DNA from: an uncultured Alphaproteobacteria bacterium
Lineage (GTDB): Bacteria; Pseudomonadota; Alphaproteobacteria; HIMB59; GCA-002718135
Length of the DNA: 62,466 nt
NCBI GenBank assembly: GCA_902618015.1
Contig: CACMYX010000006.1
Span: 1 to 62,466, forward strand
Direction of reading: 5' to 3'
The position numbers and the translations under genes are program-made. Of the stretch, positions 26,852 to 36,437 are shown in pieces; the stretch's first letter is position 1; every line of letters begins with the position of its first letter. The notes below the pieces were generated by a model that had not been told where the DNA came from, did not search any database, and was given only the letters and a program-made list of their open reading frames with translations.

Positions 26852-27193
26852 TTAGACAGCATCACTGTCTTTTTCACCAGTCCTTATTCTAATTACCTGC
26901 TCAATATTAGATACAAAAATCTTACCATCACCGATTTTTCCAGAATAAGCGCTAGATTTTATTGATTCAATAACTTCGTCTACTTGATTATCTTCAACTA
27001 TCACTTCAAGTTTCATTTTTGCTAAAAATTCATCATCATACCCATCATTAGGATCAATTCCACCGGTTGACCCCCTTTGTCTACCAAAACCTTTTACATC
27101 AATTAATGTCATACCGGATATGCCAAGTTCATGGAGAGCTTCTTTAACTTGAGAGAGTTTGAATGGTTTAATTATCGCTTCTATTTTTTTCAT
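26852..27193 (-). CDS. glnB: Nitrogen regulatory protein PII
   Basis: A 113-residue trimeric signalling protein sensing 2-oxoglutarate and ATP/ADP. The start MKKIEAIIKPFKLSQVKEAL and the C-terminal block SGKIGDGKIFV are standard PII. The T-loop is not: after GFGRQRG the usual HTELYRGAEY is replaced by STGGIDPNDGYDDEF, one residue longer. A Tyr (Tyr52) still aligns with the uridylylated Tyr51. The start codon overlaps the aminotransferase stop by 4 nt, and glnA follows after the riboswitch region, giving an aminotransferase-glnB-glnA order. Target preference may differ from canonical GlnB; GlnB versus GlnK cannot be decided here. Confidence 0.9.
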   Translation of the reverse strand: MKKIEAIIKPFKLSQVKEALHELGISGMTLIDVKGFGRQRGSTGGIDPNDGYDDEFLAKMKLEVIVEDNQVDEVIESIKSSAYSGKIGDGKIFVSNIEQVIRIRTGEKDSDAV

Positions 27194-28347
27194 ATCGTTG
27201 ATAATCTATTAATAGCTTCTTTAATGTTTTCAAGAGAATTAGCAAAACTTATTCTAACAAATTCACTAGCATTATCTCCAAAGCTAGAGCCTGGAACTAA
27301 GGCAACACCTTTCTCTTCAAGTGCAATTTCTGAAAATCTATTTCCGCTCAATTCAGTTTTTGAGATATTAGGAAATGCATAAAAAGCACCACCTGGCTCA
27401 AAACAAGAAATTTTTTCTAATTTATTCAATTCGTTAAAAACGTACTCTTTTCTTTTTTGAAATTCACTAACAATTTTTGTTATTTCTTTCTGAGAACCTT
27501 TTATTGCTTCTAATCCTGCATATTGCGAAATTGAGGTAGCGCAAGAATTATAGTTAACACATATTTTATTAGCATGTTCAATTAAATTTTCTGGCCATAT
27601 ACTCCAACCTAATCTCCACCCAGTCATACAATATGTTTTGCTCCATCCCTCAAGAACTATTAATCTATCTCTTATGCTTTCGTATTCTAATAATGACGGC
27701 ATTTGTTCATTATTAAAAATAATATTACTATAAATTTCATCACTTAAAATGGATACGTTTGGGTACTGCTCTAATAATTTAACAAGATCAGTAGTTTTTT
27801 TCTTATTCATATATGATCCTGTTGGATTATTTGGATTATTTATTATTATTAAGCTTGTTTTATCAGAAATTAATTCTTTTAATTCTTCAGTGTTAATTTC
27901 AAAATTATCTTTTTCCGAAAGTTGCAATGGCACAGCTTTTGCACCACTGTATTTAATCATAGATCTATATATTGGAAAACCCGGATCTGGATAAATTATT
28001 TCTCTATCTTTACTTCCTAGCAATAATGCTGAAATGAAAATTACTGGCTTACCTCCTGGAGTTATTAAAACATTTTCTGGTTTAATATTTGTTTTATATT
28101 TGTTTAGTACTAATTCAGAAATTGCTTCTCGTAATTCAGGTATACCATTTGATGGAGTGTATCCATGATAACCATCTTTTATTGCTTTAATAGCAGCTTC
28201 TTGAATATTGATTGGTGTAGGAAAATCAGGTTGTCCAATTCCCAAATTAATAATATCTTTACCTTTCGCTGCTAGATCATTGGCTTTAGCCAGAATAGAG
28301 AATGCTGTTTCTGTTTCTAAATTAAATATTCTTTTTGAAACTTCCAT
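27190..28347 (-). CDS. Pyridoxal-phosphate aminotransferase class I (aspartate aminotransferase-like)
   Basis: A 385-residue fold-type I enzyme. Visible landmarks are INLGIGQPDFPTP near the N-terminus, GYTPSNGIPELREAI, the Asn/Pro motif IINNPNNPTGS, the Asp/Tyr of SILSDEIYSNIIF that contact PLP, the Schiff-base Lys in GWSKTYCMTGWRLGW, and the substrate Arg in EFVRISFA. Members of this group move amino groups between aspartate, aromatic or other amino acids and 2-oxoglutarate. The stop overlaps the glnB start by 4 nt, linking it to nitrogen assimilation. The exact substrate cannot be read. Confidence 0.9.
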   Translation of the reverse strand: MEVSKRIFNLETETAFSILAKANDLAAKGKDIINLGIGQPDFPTPINIQEAAIKAIKDGYHGYTPSNGIPELREAISELVLNKYKTNIKPENVLITPGGKPVIFISALLLGSKDREIIYPDPGFPIYRSMIKYSGAKAVPLQLSEKDNFEINTEELKELISDKTSLIIINNPNNPTGSYMNKKKTTDLVKLLEQYPNVSILSDEIYSNIIFNNEQMPSLLEYESIRDRLIVLEGWSKTYCMTGWRLGWSIWPENLIEHANKICVNYNSCATSISQYAGLEAIKGSQKEITKIVSEFQKRKEYVFNELNKLEKISCFEPGGAFYAFPNISKTELSGNRFSEIALEEKGVALVPGSSFGDNASEFVRISFANSLENIKEAINRLSTI

Positions 28348-28390
28348 ATTTTTGATATAGCGATTTAATATAAAAATTAAACTTTTAAAT

Positions 28391-28468
28391 GGCGAGCGTA
28401 GCTCAGTTGGTTAGAGCGCAGGCTTGTGGTGCCTGATGCCGTGGGTTCGAATCCCATCGTTCGCCCCA
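28391..28468 (+). tRNA. tRNA-His (GTG)
   Basis: Cloverleaf complete with encoded G-1 (28391) pairing C73 and an encoded CCA end. The acceptor stem is GCGAGCG / CGTTCGC, the D-arm GCTC...GAGC, the anticodon loop TTGTGGT with anticodon GTG, and the T-arm GTGGG TTCGAAT CCCAT. It lies head-to-head with the minus-strand aminotransferase and upstream of tRNA-Leu. Confidence 0.95.
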
Positions 28469-28534
28469 TTTTCAATTTAGTTTATATTCTCTATTGTTTT
28501 TTAATTTATTGTACATAAAAGGCTAATAAGAATA

Positions 28535-28619
28535 GGGCCGGTGGTGGAATTGGTAGACACGCTAGATTTAGGTTCTAGTGCCGCGAGGTGTGAAGGTTCA
28601 AGTCCTTTCCGGCCTACCA
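28535..28619 (+). tRNA. tRNA-Leu (TAG)
   Basis: An 85-nt class II tRNA with a long variable arm (TGCCGCGAGGTGTG region). The acceptor stem is GGGCCGG / CCGGCCT, the anticodon stem CTAGA / TCTAG encloses loop TTTAGGT with anticodon TAG, and CCA is encoded. It ends 16 nt before the trigger factor start codon, so tig may be transcribed with it. Confidence 0.95.
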
Positions 28620-28635
28620 TTAGTTTTGAAGAATT

Positions 28636-29988
28636 ATGAACACAAAAGAATTAAAATCTACTAAACTTTATAAGGAATACTCATTAGAAATTCCTTATGA
28701 AGAAATTGATACTGAAATAGATAATAAAATAAATCAGATGCTGCCAACTGTAAATATTCCAGGTTTTAGAAAAGGTAAAGCTCCGCTAAATATTGTAAAA
28801 AAAAAATATGAAGATAATGTCTTAAATGAAGTAATTCAAAAAGTAATAGATACAAATACAAAAAAATTAATAGATGAAAAAAATTTTTCTCTTTTTAGAG
28901 CTCCAAAAGTTGAGCTTAGTAATTATGAAAAAAATAAGCCAATAACTATAAATTTAAAATTTGATTTAAAGCCTGAAATCAAACTTAAAGATTTCAAGGA
29001 TCTTAAAATTAATAAATATGAAATTGAATTAGGTAAAAAAGTAGAAGAAAATCAATTTAAGAGTTTTATTGACTCACAAAAAAATTTTAAAAAAATTGAA
29101 ACTTCGAGACAAGTCAAAAAATCTGACAAAGTTATTGTTAATTTTGAATCCTCTCAAGAAGAACTTCCAGAATACTTAAAATCTCAAAAAAATTTTCCCA
29201 TTGATTTGGGCTTTGATGATGGAATACTTCCAAACTTAAACAAGGAATTAATTTCTAAAAAAGTAAAAGTAGGCGATAAATTTGACCTAGTGTTAAATTT
29301 GTCTAAAATTCTTAAAGATGATAAATTTAAAAAAACGACTTTTTATTTTGAAATAATTTCAATTGAAGAAAAAATTAAATTTGAACTTACAAAAGAGTTT
29401 TTAGAGAAGAATGGTTTCAAAACGGAAAAAGATCTTAAAGAATTTTTAGTGAGTAATATGAAAACTCAATATGAACAAGGTATAAAACAAATAGAAAAAA
29501 AAGAATTGATGGACTTATTAGATAATAGTTACAATTTTGAATTACCTGATGGTGTTCTAGAAGATGATTTTAATCAAATATGGAATCGTTTAGAGCAAGC
29601 TAAAAAAGAAGGTAGTTTAGATGAAGATGATAAGCTATTAAAAGATGATGATCTTAAAAAAAGATATAAAAAAATTTCAGAAAGAAGAGTTAAGCTTGGA
29701 TTATTAATGCAACATATCGCTTCAGAAGAAAAGGTTGTTGTATCTGAAGAAGAAATTAACAAAGGGATATTAGAATATACTAGGCAATATCCTGGTCAAG
29801 AAAAGCAGATTATGGAATATTTTGAAAAAAATCCATCATCACTGGATACGATTCGAGCACCTCTTATCGAGCAAAAAGTAATTGATTCAATTATTTCCAA
29901 ATCGAAAACAAATGTTATAAAATTGAGCGAAGATGATTATAAAAAACTTGAAGTTAAAACATTTGATATTAAAGATACAAAAAAATGA
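28636..29988 (+). CDS. tig: Trigger factor (ribosome-associated chaperone/PPIase)
   Basis: A 450-residue cytoplasmic chaperone that binds nascent chains at the ribosome exit tunnel. The N-terminal ribosome-docking signature GFRKGKAP is at 43-50. A middle FKBP-like peptidyl-prolyl isomerase domain follows (about 150-235: [15 protein letters not shown], then [13 protein letters not shown]), which looks degenerate, lacking the usual YxGxxxG opening. A long helical C-terminal domain completes it. The length is usual. The stop overlaps the clpP ATG (ATGA), in keeping with the conserved tig-clpP-clpX-lon order. Confidence 0.95.
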   Translation: MNTKELKSTKLYKEYSLEIPYEEIDTEIDNKINQMLPTVNIPGFRKGKAPLNIVKKKYEDNVLNEVIQKVIDTNTKKLIDEKNFSLFRAPKVELSNYEKNKPITINLKFDLKPEIKLKDFKDLKINKYEIELGKKVEENQFKSFIDSQKNFKKIETSRQVKKSDKVIVNFESSQEELPEYLKSQKNFPIDLGFDDGILPNLNKELISKKVKVGDKFDLVLNLSKILKDDKFKKTTFYFEIISIEEKIKFELTKEFLEKNGFKTEKDLKEFLVSNMKTQYEQGIKQIEKKELMDLLDNSYNFELPDGVLEDDFNQIWNRLEQAKKEGSLDEDDKLLKDDDLKKRYKKISERRVKLGLLMQHIASEEKVVVSEEEINKGILEYTRQYPGQEKQIMEYFEKNPSSLDTIRAPLIEQKVIDSIISKSKTNVIKLSEDDYKKLEVKTFDIKDTKK

Positions 29989-30596
29989 AAGATCCGATAG
30001 ATAACATTTCAAATAATCTTATCCCAATGGTTGTTGAGCAATCATCAAGAGGCGAGAGATCTTATGATATCTATTCTAGATTATTAAAAGAAAGAATAAT
30101 TTTTCTTACTGGGCCAATTGATGATAATGTTGCAAGCTTAATATGTGCCCAAATATTATTTCTAGAATCTGAAAATCCAAAAAAAGAAATTTCTTTCTAT
30201 ATTAATTCACCTGGGGGCATCGTTTGGTCTGGATTGGCTATTTACGATACTATGCAATACGTTTCCTCAAAAATTATGACTATTTGTATTGGTCAAGCAG
30301 CTTCTGCTGGCTCTCTCCTTTTAACAGCTGGAGAAAAAGGCATGAGGTTCTCTTTACCTAATTCAAGAATTATGGTTCATCAACCAAGCGGAGGTTATCA
30401 AGGTCAGGTAACTGATATTGAAATTCAAACTAATGAAATAAAGAGAGCAAAGTTGAAATTAAATGAAATTTATTCAAAACATACAGGAAAAAAAATAACA
30501 GAAATATCAAGTATCATGGAAAGAGATAAGTATTTCTCTGCTGATGAAGCTATTAAGTTTGGCTTAATAGATAAAGTTGTGAAGGGTAGAAAATAA
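29985..30596 (+). CDS. clpP: ATP-dependent Clp protease proteolytic subunit
   Basis: A 203-residue serine protease subunit that forms the two-ring Clp chamber and degrades proteins delivered by ClpX. The catalytic triad is visible: Ser107 in GQAASAGS, His132 in MVHQPSGG, and Asp181 in [27 protein letters not shown] is the conserved glycine-rich strand. A short N-terminal propeptide is likely. Start overlaps the tig stop by 4 nt and stop shares one base with the clpX ATG, consistent with translational coupling. Confidence 0.97.
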   Translation: MKDPIDNISNNLIPMVVEQSSRGERSYDIYSRLLKERIIFLTGPIDDNVASLICAQILFLESENPKKEISFYINSPGGIVWSGLAIYDTMQYVSSKIMTICIGQAASAGSLLLTAGEKGMRFSLPNSRIMVHQPSGGYQGQVTDIEIQTNEIKRAKLKLNEIYSKHTGKKITEISSIMERDKYFSADEAIKFGLIDKVVKGRK

Positions 30597-31861
30597 TGAA
30601 CAAAAAAAATGATAAAGATTCACTATTTTGTTCATTTTGCGGTAAAAATCAAAAAGAGGTCAAAAAGTTAATAGCCGGCCCAACTGTTTTTGTATGTGAT
30701 GAATGTGTTGAGCTATGTATGGATATTATAAAAGAGGATAACAAAAATAATAAATTTAAAATTAAAAAAGATATACCTAAACCTTCAGAAATAAATAAAT
30801 TTTTAAACGAATATGTAATAGGTCAGAAAGACTCAAAAAAAATACTCTCAGTAGCTGTTTATAATCACTACAAAAGACTGTCATCTAATTTAGAAAGTGA
30901 TAATATTGAAATTTCAAAATCAAATATTCTTCTAGTAGGCCCAACTGGTACAGGTAAAACTTTATTAGCACAAACATTAGCAAAAATTTTAGATGTGCCT
31001 TTTACTGTTGCCGATGCTACCAGTTTAACAGAGGCTGGTTACGTCGGGGAAGATGTAGAGAACATTATTCTTAAATTATTACAAGCTTCTGATTATAATG
31101 TCGAAAGAGCACAAAAGGGTATCGTGTATATTGATGAGATTGATAAAATTGGAAGAAAAAGTGATAATCCTTCTATAACAAGAGATGTTTCTGGTGAAGG
31201 TGTTCAACAAGCTCTTCTTAAAATCATGGAAGGGACTATAGCTAGTGTTCCGCCTCAGGGAGGCAGAAAACACCCTCAGCAAGAATTTTTACAAGTAGAC
31301 ACTTCTAATATTCTTTTTATTTGCGGTGGAGCATTTTCTGGCCTCGAAGAAATTATAAATTATAGATTAAAAGGCACTGCTATAGGATTTAATTCAAAAT
31401 TAAATATAGAACCAAAAAAAACAATCGGTGACTCCCTAAAAAAATTAGAAAACCAAGATTTACTGAAATTTGGAATGATACCAGAGTTTATTGGAAGACT
31501 GCCTGTAATAACAACTTTGAAAGAATTAGATGAAGAAATGTTGATTAGAATTATGACTCAACCAAAAAATGCAATTGTTAAGCAGTTTGAATCGTTAATG
31601 AAAATGGATGGTGTTAAATTAGAAATAAAAGAAGATGCTCTTAAAGAAATTGCTAAATTGGCAGTTTCTCAAAATACTGGCGCAAGAGGATTGAGGTCAA
31701 TTATAGAGGATTCGTTAATGGATTTAATGTATAAAGCTCCAGATCAAAAAGATTTATATAAAGTGATAATTAATAAAGATGTGATAACTAAAAAATCTGA
31801 TCCGCTATTAATTTATTCAAGCAAAGAAAATAATCAAAAATTAATGTCCACTAACTCTTGA
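30596..31861 (+). CDS. clpX: ATP-dependent Clp protease ATPase subunit ClpX
   Basis: A 421-residue AAA+ unfoldase that feeds substrates such as ssrA-tagged proteins to ClpP. The N-terminal zinc-binding domain has Cys12, Cys15, Cys34 and Cys37 (CSFC...CDEC). Walker A GPTGTGKT starts at 115, Walker B is [10 protein letters not shown], and the pore loop GYVGEDVE and sensor II region [12 protein letters not shown] are present. The IGF-type ClpP-docking loop appears as AIGFNSK. Located immediately downstream of clpP and 30 nt ahead of lon. Confidence 0.97.
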   Translation: MNKKNDKDSLFCSFCGKNQKEVKKLIAGPTVFVCDECVELCMDIIKEDNKNNKFKIKKDIPKPSEINKFLNEYVIGQKDSKKILSVAVYNHYKRLSSNLESDNIEISKSNILLVGPTGTGKTLLAQTLAKILDVPFTVADATSLTEAGYVGEDVENIILKLLQASDYNVERAQKGIVYIDEIDKIGRKSDNPSITRDVSGEGVQQALLKIMEGTIASVPPQGGRKHPQQEFLQVDTSNILFICGGAFSGLEEIINYRLKGTAIGFNSKLNIEPKKTIGDSLKKLENQDLLKFGMIPEFIGRLPVITTLKELDEEMLIRIMTQPKNAIVKQFESLMKMDGVKLEIKEDALKEIAKLAVSQNTGARGLRSIIEDSLMDLMYKAPDQKDLYKVIINKDVITKKSDPLLIYSSKENNQKLMSTNS

Positions 31862-31891
31862 ATTTAGTTATTATATAGACATTTATAAATT

Positions 31892-34258
31892 ATGGTAAAA
31901 AATAACATCCCAGTCCTTCCTCTTAGAGATATAGTAGTTTTCCCAAATATGGTTGCCCCCTTATTTGTTGGCAGAGAACAATCAGTAAATGCTCTTAATA
32001 ATGTAATGTCGCGTGATAAAAAAATTTTTTTATTATCTCAAAAAAACTCAAAAATTGATAATCCTAATAAAGAAAATCTTTATTCTTTTGGTACTATTGC
32101 AAAGGTAATTCAATTATTAAAATTACCAGATGGAACTCTCAAAGTTTTAGTAGAAGGTGTTCAAAGAGCAAAAGTTACAAAAATCAACTTTAATAAAGAA
32201 TTTATTTCTGCTTCAATTATTGAAATATCTCAGAAGTCAAAAAAAAATTCAAATATAAAAGCACTTCATAAACTAATTATTGAGCAGTTTATTGAATTTC
32301 AAAAAATTAATAAAAAAGTTTCATTAGATGTTGTTAATAATGTAAAAACAATCAATGATCCCGATAAAATAGTTGATATTATTGTATCAAATATTTCCGT
32401 TACTTTATCACAAAAACAAGAAATTTTAGAGATGATAAACACTGAAGATAGGTTAAATAAAATATATGGATATTTAGTCTCTGAAATAGATTCTTTTCAG
32501 GTAGAAAAAAAAATCAAGGGTCGTGTAAAACGTCAGATGGAGAAAACCCAGAAAGAATATTATTTGAACGAGCAAATGAAGGCCATACAAAAGGAATTAG
32601 GCGAAAATGAAGACATAGATGAAATTACAGAATTAGAGAATAAAGTTAACCAGTACAACTTGTCAAAAGAAGCAAAAGATAAATGTACCTCTGAAATAAA
32701 AAAATTAAAAAATATGAGTCCCATGTCAGCTGAAGCAACTGTAATAAGAAATTATTTAGATTGGGTAATGTCTATACCTTGGAATAATCCTGAACAAATT
32801 TCAAAAAATATTAACAAAGCCTCTACTATATTAGAAAATGATCATTACGGACTTGAAAAAGTTAAAGAAAGAATTCTTGAATACTTAGCTGTTCAAAAAA
32901 GAACAGATAAACTTAAGGGCCCTATTCTTTGTCTTGTAGGACCTCCAGGAGTTGGAAAAACATCTTTAGGTAAATCTATTGCAAATTCTACAGGAAGAAA
33001 TTTTGTTAGAATGTCACTCGGAGGGGTTAGAGATGAAGCTGAAATTCGAGGTCACAGGAAAACATATATTGGTTCTATGCCAGGAAGATTTATTCAAGCA
33101 ATGAAAAAGTCTAAATCATCTAATCCCCTAATTTTATTAGATGAAATTGACAAGCTTGGTTCTGATTGGAGAGGAGACCCTTCTTCGGCACTTTTGGAAG
33201 TTTTAGATCCTGAACAAAATAGTAAATTTAATGATCATTATTTAGAGCTTGATTATGACTTATCAGACGTTATGTTTGTTTGTACAGCTAATACACTTAA
33301 TATACCTCCAGCACTTCTTGATAGAATGGAGGTTATTAGGATACCCGGTTATACTGATAAAGAAAAAAATCAAATAGCAAAAAAATATCTTGTACCTAAG
33401 CAAATTAAAAATCATGGCATTAAGAAATCTGAAATTTCTTTCAGCTCAAAGGTTTTAAATTCTATAGTTAGAAACTATACCAAAGAGGCAGGAGTTAGAA
33501 ATCTTGAAAAAGAAATTTCTAAAGTATGTAGAAAAGCAGTAAAGAAATTAGAAACTTCTAGATTAAAAAAAATAAAATTAAATGAAAAATCTTTACAAGA
33601 ATTATTAGGCATACCAAAATTTAGGTCAAGTGAGATAGAGAAAAAGAATTTGGTTGGTGTTACTAATGGATTAGCCTGGACTGAAGTTGGGGGTGAAATT
33701 TTGTCTATTGAGGTGATCTTATCAATTGGTAAAGGAAAGCTAACTATTACAGGTAAGCTTGGTGAGGTTATGAAAGAATCTATTCAGGCAGCGACTTCTT
33801 ATGTCAAATCTAAATCCATTAGCTTGGGCATTAACCCTAAAGATTTTGAAAACTACGATATTCATATTCATGTTCCTGAAGGTGCCACACCTAAAGATGG
33901 GCCAAGTGCAGGAATTGCTATTTTTAATTCTCTAGTATCATCACTTACGAATAATAAAATAAAGAGAGATGTTGCTATGACTGGAGAAATCACTTTAAGA
34001 GGACGTGTTTTACCAATTGGAGGATTAAAAGAAAAAATATATGCAGCAAGTAGAGCAGGTATTAAAAAAGTTCTTATTCCTCAAGAAAATTTTAGAGAAA
34101 TTTCTGAATTTGATAAGGAAGTAATTAAGGGTATCAAAATTATACCAGTTTCTGAAGCTTTCTCTATTCTTCAGCATACAATGACAAAATCAATAATTCC
34201 TTTAAATTTAAGCGAATCTCAACTGAAAAATAATCAAAATACTACAAGTACTCACTAA
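31892..34258 (+). CDS. lon: ATP-dependent protease Lon
   Basis: A 788-residue LonA-type protease that degrades misfolded and regulatory proteins. The N-terminal LAN domain starts with IPVLPLRDIVVFPNMVAPLF. The AAA+ module has Walker A GPPGVGKT (350-357) and Walker B NPLILLDEIDKLG. The protease domain has the Ser-Lys dyad at Ser672 (DGPSAGIAIF) and Lys715 (GGLKEKIYAA). The length is normal for alphaproteobacteria. Spaced 30 nt from clpX and followed by 136 nt before hupB, in the conserved clpPX-lon-hup order. Confidence 0.97.
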   Translation: MVKNNIPVLPLRDIVVFPNMVAPLFVGREQSVNALNNVMSRDKKIFLLSQKNSKIDNPNKENLYSFGTIAKVIQLLKLPDGTLKVLVEGVQRAKVTKINFNKEFISASIIEISQKSKKNSNIKALHKLIIEQFIEFQKINKKVSLDVVNNVKTINDPDKIVDIIVSNISVTLSQKQEILEMINTEDRLNKIYGYLVSEIDSFQVEKKIKGRVKRQMEKTQKEYYLNEQMKAIQKELGENEDIDEITELENKVNQYNLSKEAKDKCTSEIKKLKNMSPMSAEATVIRNYLDWVMSIPWNNPEQISKNINKASTILENDHYGLEKVKERILEYLAVQKRTDKLKGPILCLVGPPGVGKTSLGKSIANSTGRNFVRMSLGGVRDEAEIRGHRKTYIGSMPGRFIQAMKKSKSSNPLILLDEIDKLGSDWRGDPSSALLEVLDPEQNSKFNDHYLELDYDLSDVMFVCTANTLNIPPALLDRMEVIRIPGYTDKEKNQIAKKYLVPKQIKNHGIKKSEISFSSKVLNSIVRNYTKEAGVRNLEKEISKVCRKAVKKLETSRLKKIKLNEKSLQELLGIPKFRSSEIEKKNLVGVTNGLAWTEVGGEILSIEVILSIGKGKLTITGKLGEVMKESIQAATSYVKSKSISLGINPKDFENYDIHIHVPEGATPKDGPSAGIAIFNSLVSSLTNNKIKRDVAMTGEITLRGRVLPIGGLKEKIYAASRAGIKKVLIPQENFREISEFDKEVIKGIKIIPVSEAFSILQHTMTKSIIPLNLSESQLKNNQNTTSTH

Positions 34259-34394
34259 TATTTATTTAAAAAAAAATCATATAATTAGCCAATTTATTGT
34301 TAAATTCGCTTTTTTCTGGGAAAATTTTTATAATAATGTTGACTTGTTGAGAAAACAAACAAATATCAATAAAAATTATTAAAGGAGACTAAAA

Positions 34395-34670
34395 GTGAAT
34401 AAAAATGATCTTATTGCATCCGTAGCATCTTCAGCAGGATTATCTAAATCTGACGCAACTAGAGCAATTGAAAGTTTTCTAGACGCAATTACCAACTCTT
34501 TAAAAAGAGATGAAAAGGTTAGTATAGTGGGTTTTGGCAATTTCAGTGTAAGTCACAGAAAAGCTACAACTGGAAGAAACCCTAGAACAGGAGAGTCAAT
34601 CCAAATACCAGCATCTAAAAGACCGAAATTTACTGTAGGAAAAGCTTTAAAAGACTCAGTAAACAATTAA
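34395..34670 (+). CDS. hupB: HU-family DNA-binding protein
   Basis: A 91-residue histone-like protein starting at GTG, set by AGGAG at 34383-34387. The family core is GFGNFSVSHRKATTGRNPRT with the Pro-tipped beta arm (SIQIPASKRPKFTVGKALK). It bends and compacts DNA as a dimer. A candidate -10 box TATAAT (34329-34334) and a TTGACT (34339-34344) lie in the 136-nt leader, but no optimally spaced pair stands out. A strong hairpin terminator follows the gene, so it is probably a monocistronic, highly expressed unit. Confidence 0.95.
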   Translation: MNKNDLIASVASSAGLSKSDATRAIESFLDAITNSLKRDEKVSIVGFGNFSVSHRKATTGRNPRTGESIQIPASKRPKFTVGKALKDSVNN

Positions 34671-34690
34671 TTATCTTTTTTTCTTGCACC

Positions 34691-34721
34691 GGCTGTTAAA
34701 TAAATTTAACAGCCGCTTTTA
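34691..34721 (+). terminator. Terminator downstream of hupB
   Basis: GGCTGTTAAA (34691-34700) and TTTAACAGCC (34705-34714) form a 10-bp perfect stem around a TAAA loop, followed by GCTTTTA. It lies 20 nt beyond the hupB stop and 4 nt before tRNA-Val, insulating the tRNAs from hupB. Confidence 0.75.
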
Positions 34722-34724
34722 TTT

Positions 34725-34800
34725 GGGTGTTTAGCTCAGTTGGTAGAGCATCTCGTTTACACCGAGAGGGTCGGGAGTTCAAGTCTCTCAACACCCACCA
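34725..34800 (+). tRNA. tRNA-Val (TAC)
   Basis: A standard 76-nt cloverleaf: acceptor GGGTGTT / AACACCC, D-arm GCTC...GAGC, anticodon stem TCTCG / CGAGA around TTTACAC (anticodon TAC), T-arm GGGAG TTCAAGT CTCTC with a wobble pair, and encoded CCA. It sits 3 nt ahead of tRNA-Asp, a common Val-Asp pair in alphaproteobacteria. Confidence 0.95.
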
Positions 34801-34803
34801 TGC

Positions 34804-34880
34804 GCGGGAGTAGTTCAGCTGGTTAGAACGCTGCCCTGTCACGGCAGAGGCCGCGGGTTCGAATCCCGTCTCTCGCGCCA
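34804..34880 (+). tRNA. tRNA-Asp (GTC)
   Basis: Acceptor GCGGGAG pairs with CTCTCGC (one G-T wobble), D-arm GTTC...GAAC, anticodon stem CTGCC / GGCAG around CTGTCAC (anticodon GTC), T-arm CGGG/CCCG with TTCGAAT, G73 and an encoded CCA. A T-rich tail after position 34881 may help end the transcript before nuoA. Confidence 0.94.
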
Positions 34881-34980
34881 CTTTTTTCAGTGTTTTTTTG
34901 TGTATTAAAGTCGCAACGAGACACGTTGTTATTGTTGAATAAATCGTTAAATACATTACTAATTTAATTGTGAGATTATA

Positions 34981-35346
34981 GTGTCAGAGTTTCTATTTGA
35001 ATATTTACCAATATTAATTTTTATTTTCATAGCTTTGGCATTGGCTGTTGGAATGACTTTATTATCTTTTGTAGTTGGAGACTCTCAGCCAGATCAAGAA
35101 AAATTGTCTGCTTATGAGTGTGGATTTGAGGCTTTTGACGATGCTCGTGGAAGATTTGATGTAAGATTTTATTTAGTAGCAATCTTATTTATTATCTTTG
35201 ATTTAGAAGTTGCCTTCTTGTTTCCGTGGGCAATAACACTTGGTAAAATTGGATTGTTTGGCTTTTGGTCAATGATGATTTTCCTGACTGTCTTAACTAT
35301 TGGTTTTATATATGAATGGAAAAAAGGTGCTTTAGAATGGGAGTAG
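34981..35346 (+). CDS. nuoA: NADH-quinone oxidoreductase subunit A
   Basis: A 121-residue membrane subunit of complex I, first gene of a contiguous nuoA-N operon. Three membrane helices are visible, with the conserved loop [20 protein letters not shown], whose Cys and acidic residues lie near the quinone site, and [14 protein letters not shown] in the second helix. The start is GTG at 34981. It overlaps nuoB by about 10 nt. The 100-nt leader after tRNA-Asp should hold the operon promoter, though no clear -35/-10 pair was picked out. Confidence 0.96.
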   Translation: MSEFLFEYLPILIFIFIALALAVGMTLLSFVVGDSQPDQEKLSAYECGFEAFDDARGRFDVRFYLVAILFIIFDLEVAFLFPWAITLGKIGLFGFWSMMIFLTVLTIGFIYEWKKGALEWE

Positions 35347-35849
35347 ATGAAGCAAAAAAAATTGTTGATGATACTCTAAACACAGAATTATCCTCTAAGG
35401 GTTTCTTAATTGCTAGCTATGATAAAATTCTTACCTGGGCTAGAACTGGGTCCCTATGGCCTATGACATTCGGATTGGCATGTTGTGGAGTAGAAATGAT
35501 ACATTCTTATATGGCAAGATATGATCTAGATCGTTATGGAGTTATACCAAGAGGTAGTCCTAGACAATCTGATGTGATGATTGTTGCTGGAACACTAACA
35601 AATAAAATGGCACCGGCTTTAAGAAAAGTTTATGATCAAATGCCTGAACCAAGGTGGGTAATATCAATGGGTTCATGTGCAAATGGTGGTGGATATTATC
35701 ACTACTCGTATTCAGTAGTTAGAGGATGTGATAGGATAGTTCCCGTTGATGTTTACGTACCAGGATGCCCCCCAACAGCAGAAGCATTAGTTTACGGTAT
35801 ATTGCAATTACAGAAAAAAATTAGAAGAGAAAATAAATTTAAAAGATAA
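35337..35849 (+). CDS. nuoB: NADH-quinone oxidoreductase subunit B
   Basis: A 170-residue peripheral-arm subunit carrying the terminal 4Fe-4S cluster N2 next to the quinone pocket. The ligand cysteines are the tandem pair Cys49-Cys50 (GLACCGVEM), Cys114 (GSCANGGG) and Cys144 ([10 protein letters not shown]). The ATG at 35337 (MGVDEAKK) is chosen rather than 35316, which would add seven residues inside nuoA. It ends 6 nt before nuoC. Confidence 0.96.
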   Translation: MGVDEAKKIVDDTLNTELSSKGFLIASYDKILTWARTGSLWPMTFGLACCGVEMIHSYMARYDLDRYGVIPRGSPRQSDVMIVAGTLTNKMAPALRKVYDQMPEPRWVISMGSCANGGGYYHYSYSVVRGCDRIVPVDVYVPGCPPTAEALVYGILQLQKKIRRENKFKR

Positions 35850-35855
35850 TTTTAT

Positions 35856-36437
35856 ATGATTAAATTTCTTACTAAAATAGATGGCATAAATAATGTTTTA
35901 GAGAATAATAATTTGTTAGAAATAGAATTTGAAAAAAAAAATATTATAAAAATTTTTAACAAATTAAGAGATAACACTGAGCTTAATTTCAATCAATTAT
36001 TAGATATTACAGCTGTAGACTATCCTTCAAGAGAATTTAGATTTGATTTGATTTATATTTTGCAAAGTTTAACAAAAAATAAAAAAATTATTCTTAAAAC
36101 CTTTATTAAAGAAAATGAAAACATAGAATCAATAACAAATATTCACAAATCTGCGGATTGGTATGAAAGAGAATGTTATGATTTATTTGGAATTGAATTT
36201 ATTGACCATCCTGATTTAAGAAGGATAATGACGGATTACAATTTTGAAGGTTATCCGTTACGTAAAGATTTTCCTTTAACAGGACATACAGAGGTTCGCT
36301 ACGACGACCTTGAAAAAAAAGTAATATATGAGCCTGTTAAGTTAATCCAAGAATTTAGAAATTTCGATAGTGAATCTCCTTGGGAAGGAATGGAAAACAA
36401 ACTTTTTGGTGATGAGAAATCTACTGGTGAAAACTAA
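35856..36437 (+). CDS. nuoC: NADH-quinone oxidoreductase subunit C
   Basis: A 193-residue peripheral subunit forming the quinone-module connection with NuoD. The family signature appears as SADWYERECYDLFGIEFIDH followed by LRRIMTDYNFEGYPLRKDFP, near the C-terminus. It is a separate gene and not fused to nuoD, as is usual in alphaproteobacteria. The nuoD ATG follows directly after the stop. Confidence 0.95.
   Translation: MIKFLTKIDGINNVLENNNLLEIEFEKKNIIKIFNKLRDNTELNFNQLLDITAVDYPSREFRFDLIYILQSLTKNKKIILKTFIKENENIESITNIHKSADWYERECYDLFGIEFIDHPDLRRIMTDYNFEGYPLRKDFPLTGHTEVRYDDLEKKVIYEPVKLIQEFRNFDSESPWEGMENKLFGDEKSTGEN

Noticed and set aside
34879..34899. Terminator after tRNA-Asp (CACT...AGTG then a T-run)
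   Set aside because: The stem is only 4 bp and overlaps the tRNA CCA end; too weak to call, although the T-run may still aid 3'-end formation.
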